From positions 8,738-72,737 of the forward strand of contig NZ_JBNARB010000010.1 in the NCBI RefSeq assembly GCF_049723235.1: DNA of 64,000 nt, written 5' to 3'. The translations under genes were made by a program, and so were the position numbers. The DNA is from Thermovenabulum sp049723235 (GTDB taxonomy: Bacteria; Bacillota; Thermosediminibacteria; Thermosediminibacterales; Thermosediminibacteraceae). Within the stretch, counting starts at the first letter, position 1, and each line of letters starts with the position of its first letter. Below are positions 60,112 through 64,000 of the stretch, one piece after another. The notes beneath the pieces were generated by a model. It was not told the DNA's origin. It made no database searches and saw nothing but the letters and a program-made list of their open reading frames with translations.

Positions 60112-61236
60112 ATGATTGTGGGTGTTCCAAAGGAAATTAAGGCACAGGAAAACCGGGTTGCAATAACTCCTGCAGGAGTTGATGCTCTCGTAAGAGCAGG
60201 ACATAAAGTCCTAATAGAAAAAGGTGCAGGAGAGGGAAGTGGAATTTCCGATGAAAGTTACAAATCCGCAGGAGCCGAGATTATATCCGATGCAGCCTAT
60301 GTATGGGAAAAAAGCGACATGATAGTAAAAGTAAAAGAACCTCTTCCCTCGGAATACAAGTATTTTAGAGATGGTTTAATTTTATTTACCTACCTGCATT
60401 TAGCCCCTGAACCCGAACTAACAAGAGCTTTAATGGAAAAGAACGTAGTTTCAATTGCTTATGAAACGGTTCAAAAAGAAGACGGAAGTTTGCCTCTGCT
60501 CACCCCCATGAGCGAAGTTGCAGGAAGATTAGCAATTCAGGAAGGTTCCATATATCTTGAAAAATTCAGAGGTGGCAAGGGCGTTCTCCTTTCGGGTGTT
60601 CCGGGTGTACCTCCCGCTTCCATAGTAATCGTCGGTGCCGGCACCGTAGGTGTAAATGCATTAAAACGCGCTGTAGGTATGGGAGCAAAGGTTACTATAC
60701 TCGACGTAAATGTAAATCGCCTTCGTTATTTAGATGATATTTACCAGGGTAGAGTTGAAACTTTATATTCTAACCGTTTCAACCTGATGAAGGCGGTTAG
60801 TGAAGCAGACCTTGTTATAGGTGCCGTATTGATCCCCGGTGCTAAAGCCCCGAAATTAATTACTGAAGAAATGGTACAGGCTATGGAACCCGGAAGCGTA
60901 ATCGTTGATGTAGCCATCGATCAGGGAGGCTGTGTGGAAACCATAGATCATCCTACTACCCATGCGGAACCGGTATTTGTGAAACACGGTGTAATTCATT
61001 ATGCAGTTGCCAATATGCCCGGTGCTGTTCCCAGAACTTCTACCTTTGCCTTAACAAATGCTACTTTACCTTATGCTTTAGAAATTGCCAATAAAGGCTG
61101 GAAAAAAGCCGTAATGGAAAATAAAGCCCTTGCCAAAGGTGTAAATGTTCTAAATGGGAAAATAACCTATAAAGCTGTGGCAGAAGCTCACAATCTGCCT
61201 TATACGCCTTTAGAGGAAGTTCTTTCGGAAATATAA
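60112..61236 (+). CDS. ald: Alanine dehydrogenase
   Basis: 374 residues. PKEIKAQENRVAITPAGVDAL, the catalytic Lys/His region VKVKEPLPSEY and LFTYLHLAPEPELT, the NAD motif IVIVGAGTVGVNALKRAVGMGA and TLILDVN-like TILDVNVNRL, and NMPGAVPRTSTFALTNATLPY are diagnostic. It deaminates L-alanine to pyruvate with NAD. AGGAGG before the ATG. Confidence 0.96.
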   Translation: MIVGVPKEIKAQENRVAITPAGVDALVRAGHKVLIEKGAGEGSGISDESYKSAGAEIISDAAYVWEKSDMIVKVKEPLPSEYKYFRDGLILFTYLHLAPEPELTRALMEKNVVSIAYETVQKEDGSLPLLTPMSEVAGRLAIQEGSIYLEKFRGGKGVLLSGVPGVPPASIVIVGAGTVGVNALKRAVGMGAKVTILDVNVNRLRYLDDIYQGRVETLYSNRFNLMKAVSEADLVIGAVLIPGAKAPKLITEEMVQAMEPGSVIVDVAIDQGGCVETIDHPTTHAEPVFVKHGVIHYAVANMPGAVPRTSTFALTNATLPYALEIANKGWKKAVMENKALAKGVNVLNGKITYKAVAEAHNLPYTPLEEVLSEI

Positions 61237-61262
61237 AAAGCCCCTTCAGGGGCTTTTTATTT
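61236..61262. terminator. Bidirectional terminator between ald and the histidine kinase
   Basis: AAAAGCCCC-TTCA-GGGGCTTTT followed by TATTTTT on the plus strand and by TTTTTAT on the minus strand. Confidence 0.9.
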
Positions 61263-62993
61263 TTACTCGCCGCAGGGAAGGGAAAAATAAAAAACGCTTC
61301 CTCCTTTTTCATCATTTGACGCCCAAACCCTGCCGCCGTGATTTTCAATAATACTTTTTACTATAGCAAGGCCCAATCCGGTACCTCCCTTTTGTCTTGC
61401 CCTCGATTTATCCACTTTATAAAATCTTTCCCAGATAAAAGGCAGCTCGTCTTCCGGAATACCGGGCCCTTTATCCTTTACGCCAACCCTTATATCGCCA
61501 TCGTCACCCAGTTCAGTAGAAATGATAATTTCTCCCCCTTCCGGAGAATATCTTAGGGCATTATCGATAAGATTTATCAAAACTTGTTCTATCCTGTCCT
61601 CATCGGCAAAAAGAAGAGGGGTTTCCCTTAAATCCAGTATAAATTTCACGCCTTTTTGAGCTGCTAGATTATGCATTTTTTGAACAACTCTCTCAATAAG
61701 TCTATTAATAGAAAATTTATCTTTTTTAAGGGTACCCTGTCCGTTCTCCATTAGCGATAGGTCCAGCAGGTCATTTACCAGTCTCTTTAACCTCAAAGTT
61801 TCTTCTAAGATTATGTTAATGTAATTGTTCAGGGTTTCTTTATCCTCCACCATCCCGTCCAATATGGCTTCGGAGTAGCCCTGAATATAGGTTAAAGGGG
61901 TACGCAGTTCGTGGGATACATTTGCAACAAATTCTCGCCTTAGATTTTCAAGCTTCTTTTCCTTCGTGACATCCTGTAATACCACTACGGCTCCCTTTAC
62001 CCCATCGTTTAACAATGGTGAAACCTTTGCCAGAATTATTTTCCCATCTAAGTTTATTTCCTCAACAATATTTTCCTTTAAATCATATAACCTGAAAAGA
62101 GCGTTTTTCAGAATTTGCAAAGCTTCCTCCCCGGCATTTTCTTTTTCCTTTATATTTAAAAGTTCCATTGCTTGAGAATTTGCCATTACAATGTTATTAT
62201 TCTCATCAAAAGTTATTACTCCATCGGTCATCCCCAGTAAAATACTCTTTAACTGGTCCTTTTCTTTTGAAAGTGCGTTCAAATTTTGTTTTAATGCATC
62301 GGAAAGAAAATTCATGGTCCTGGCAAGGGTACCTACTTCATCGTCTTCTATTATTTCTACCTTTTTGTCAAAATTACCCTTAGCCATCTCTTCCGCAGCT
62401 TCTTTCATCAAAAGTAAGGGTTTCGTAATACTTTTAGAAAATACCAAGCTTGTCCCCGATGATAGAAGTATTGCAAAAAATGCTGAAAGTAATATAAGCT
62501 TTCTTATTTCCCATACCGATGAAGATAAAGAGGCCATTGGCGAAAATAGCAGAAGACCCCCAATTACATTACCATCAGTGGCCACAGGTAAAGCTACCAT
62601 TAGCATTGGATTTTCTACTCCACGAAAAAAGTTTCTTTTTACCAGTATTTTCCCGTTGAGAATGCTATTAAGTTCATTTTTATCAAGAATCATTCCCATC
62701 TTTGGATGAAAGTATTTAGGACAGACCAATATAGTTCCCCGTTTATCTATTAATACCGCATTGGCATTTATAAATTTTGTTATGTCTATAAACTCTTCTA
62801 CATTTGAACCCCGCAGAATTAATGAAATCAATTGCTGGCCTTCATTTATAAGTTCGTTTTCCTTTATTCTAAAATAAAAGTCTTCAAAGAATTTAGACAA
62901 AATCAACCCCGAAAATATTATGGCAACAATAGAAATCAGGCTAATAAATGCCCATAGTTTCCACAATATGCTGTTTTTAATCTTAATTTTCAC
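61263..62993 (-). CDS. Sensor histidine kinase (ResE/PhoR/WalK-like)
   Basis: 576 residues. Two membrane segments (about 10-33 and 170-190) flank an extracellular sensor region; then HAMP (LLMKEAAEEMAKGNFDKKVE), PAS (about 240-350), HisKA with phospho-His in FVANVSHELRTPLTYIQGY, and an ATPase domain with N box LINLIDNALRYSP, GPGIPEDELPFIWERFYKVD and GGTGLGLAIVKSI. GTG start overlaps the response regulator stop. Confidence 0.92.
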   Translation of the reverse strand: MKIKIKNSILWKLWAFISLISIVAIIFSGLILSKFFEDFYFRIKENELINEGQQLISLILRGSNVEEFIDITKFINANAVLIDKRGTILVCPKYFHPKMGMILDKNELNSILNGKILVKRNFFRGVENPMLMVALPVATDGNVIGGLLLFSPMASLSSSVWEIRKLILLSAFFAILLSSGTSLVFSKSITKPLLLMKEAAEEMAKGNFDKKVEIIEDDEVGTLARTMNFLSDALKQNLNALSKEKDQLKSILLGMTDGVITFDENNNIVMANSQAMELLNIKEKENAGEEALQILKNALFRLYDLKENIVEEINLDGKIILAKVSPLLNDGVKGAVVVLQDVTKEKKLENLRREFVANVSHELRTPLTYIQGYSEAILDGMVEDKETLNNYINIILEETLRLKRLVNDLLDLSLMENGQGTLKKDKFSINRLIERVVQKMHNLAAQKGVKFILDLRETPLLFADEDRIEQVLINLIDNALRYSPEGGEIIISTELGDDGDIRVGVKDKGPGIPEDELPFIWERFYKVDKSRARQKGGTGLGLAIVKSIIENHGGRVWASNDEKGGSVFYFSLPCGE

Positions 62994-63673
62994 TTTACCA
63001 CCTCAAATTTATAACCTACTCCCCACACCGTAACAATATATGAGGCTGCTTTGCTTCTACCAAGTTTTTCCCTCAATTGCTTTATGTGGGTATCAACCGT
63101 GCGCAAGCTGCCGTAAAAATCGTAACCCCATACCTCTTCCAGCAATTTTTCCCTCGTAAATACCTTGTCCTTATTCTTAGCAAGAAAATATAAAAGATCA
63201 AATTCCTTGGGAGTCAAAGTTACTTCTCGTTCATCCACCTTTACCAATCTTGAAGAAGGGTCAATATAAAGACCAGGAAAATCCAGGACATCCTTATCTT
63301 CCTTAGGGCTAAGTCTCCTGAGCAGGGCTTTAACCCTGGCCACCAGCTCCCTGGGACTGAAAGGTTTTACTATATAATCATCGGCTCCAAGTTCAAAACC
63401 CAAAATTTTGTCAAACTCTTCCCCTCTTGCGGTTAGCATGATAATAGGCACATCGGAATTCTTTCTCACATTTCTGCATATAGTCCATCCATCTACTTCG
63501 GGTAGCATCAAATCCAATATTATAAGATTATAATCATTTTCTTCTATCTTTTTTAAAGCCGTTTGTCCATCAAAAGCCTCATCAACCCTGAAACCTTCTT
63601 TCTCCAGATAAAGCCTTACCAGGTCCACTATTCTTTTTTCATCATCCACTACGAGTATCTTAGGCTCCATCAT
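62990..63673 (-). CDS. OmpR-family response regulator
   Basis: 227 residues. Receiver domain with acidic DDEKRI, phospho-Asp in LIILDLMLPEVDG (Asp near 55), the switch Thr in IIMLTARGEE, KPFSPRELVARV, then a winged helix (EVTLTPKEFDLLYFLAKNKD, LRTVDTHIKQLREKLG). Cognate of the kinase overlapping at its 3' end; signal unknown. Confidence 0.94.
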   Translation of the reverse strand: MMEPKILVVDDEKRIVDLVRLYLEKEGFRVDEAFDGQTALKKIEENDYNLIILDLMLPEVDGWTICRNVRKNSDVPIIMLTARGEEFDKILGFELGADDYIVKPFSPRELVARVKALLRRLSPKEDKDVLDFPGLYIDPSSRLVKVDEREVTLTPKEFDLLYFLAKNKDKVFTREKLLEEVWGYDFYGSLRTVDTHIKQLREKLGRSKAASYIVTVWGVGYKFEVVK

Positions 63674-63710
63674 TAAAACCAGCCCCTTAAAAAAAAGAGT
63701 TTATAGAATC

Positions 63711-63740
63711 ATTATAATTTTATTACTTAAGTAACGTCAA
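63711..63740 (-). promoter_or_regulatory. Promoter of the two-component operon
   Basis: Minus-strand TTGACG (63735-63740), 18 bases, TATAAT (63711-63716). The spacer contains the palindrome TTACTTAAGTAA. Confidence 0.75.
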
Positions 63741-63760
63741 TAATTTAAATTACAGTATAT

Positions 63761-64000
63761 TTAAAGCTTTTTTCTCATCTCCCCGCTTGCCCCATCAATA
63801 TAATAATCCCCTTTAATTAATAAAGATGAAACGGGTACAATATCATATCCCTGTTTTATCAATTCAGGTAAAATTATTTTTAAAGCCTCAGGGGTGTTCT
63901 TTCCATTATTGTGAAAAAGGACTATAGAACCCGGTTTAACCCTTTTAATTACCCTGTCATATATAGCCGATGCGCTTAAATCCTTCCAGTCCAATGAATC
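63761..64000 (-). CDS. Polysaccharide deacetylase, C-terminal part (5' end outside window)
   Basis: The last 79 codons of a NodB-homology protein. SLDWKDLSASAIYDRVIKRV, then GSIVLFHNNGKNTPEALKII and LPELIKQGYDIVPVSSLL match the end of the deacetylase barrel, as in PdaB-like sporulation deacetylases. The start is beyond position 64000. Confidence 0.82.
   Translation of the reverse strand, partial: DSLDWKDLSASAIYDRVIKRVKPGSIVLFHNNGKNTPEALKIILPELIKQGYDIVPVSSLLIKGDYYIDGASGEMRKKL

Overview
The window looks like a stretch of core chromosome from an anaerobic, spore-forming Firmicute (class Clostridia, possibly a thermophile of the Thermoanaerobacterales type). The evidence is low GC, strong AGGAGG ribosome sites with many TTG and GTG starts, a T-box, an L20 leader, a cobalamin riboswitch, an alpha/beta-type SASP and ytxC. 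No species is claimed. Nearly all genes up to about 58 kb are on the minus strand; the plus strand is used only by an NFU gene, a 53-codon gene, and a regulator plus alanine dehydrogenase near 58-61 kb. I see no IS element, prophage or CRISPR array.

Layout. 1-18 kb is housekeeping: U32 protease-like/RlhA-type protein, a PolX homologue, zapA, pheT-pheS with a small yqzL-like gene and attenuator in front, an rRNA/tRNA methyltransferase, a Trk/Ktr potassium system, rplT-rpmI-infC with its leader, thrS with a T-box, DUF445 and ytxC, tRNA-Val, a LysM protein, a six-tRNA cluster, a SASP and hisC. 18-22.7 kb holds NFU and a riboswitch-controlled cobalamin cluster (btuF, btuC, cobU, cobS, cobC). 22.7-24.9 kb holds ptsI and a zinc-ribbon protein. 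24.9-29.7 kb is an acetoin/pyruvate dehydrogenase operon with a sigma-54 promoter.

29.8-42.4 kb is one long apparent operon: a SorC-family regulator, a complete LIV-type ABC importer, then a TIM-barrel isomerase, a butanediol-dehydrogenase-like enzyme, a Cys/Met PLP lyase, a FGGY kinase, a class II aldolase, a second zinc dehydrogenase and a C_GCAxxG_C_C protein. I do not recognise this combination as a described pathway; it is the main candidate for an undescribed catabolic system. 42.5-45.6 kb has a SAF-domain dehydrogenase coupled to a lone glucitol-type EIIA, and a saccharopine-dehydrogenase-like gene.

45.7-53.7 kb is a sugar PTS island: LevR-type sigma-54 activator, galactitol-type EIIA/EIIB/EIIC behind a sigma-54 promoter, then split transketolase and transaldolase from their own promoter. 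53.8-56.6 kb has a small membrane protein, uvrC and mobB. 56.7-61.3 kb is an alanine module: a Na+/alanine symporter and alanine dehydrogenase, each with a sigma-54 promoter and a matching ATGGAAAC/GTTTCCAT palindrome, flanking an ACT-PAS-AAA+ activator. The window ends with a two-component system and the C-terminal part of a polysaccharide deacetylase.

Four well-matched sigma-54 promoters (aco, PTS, alanine symporter, ald) and two sigma-54 activators suggest that RpoN controls much of the carbon and amino-acid catabolism here.
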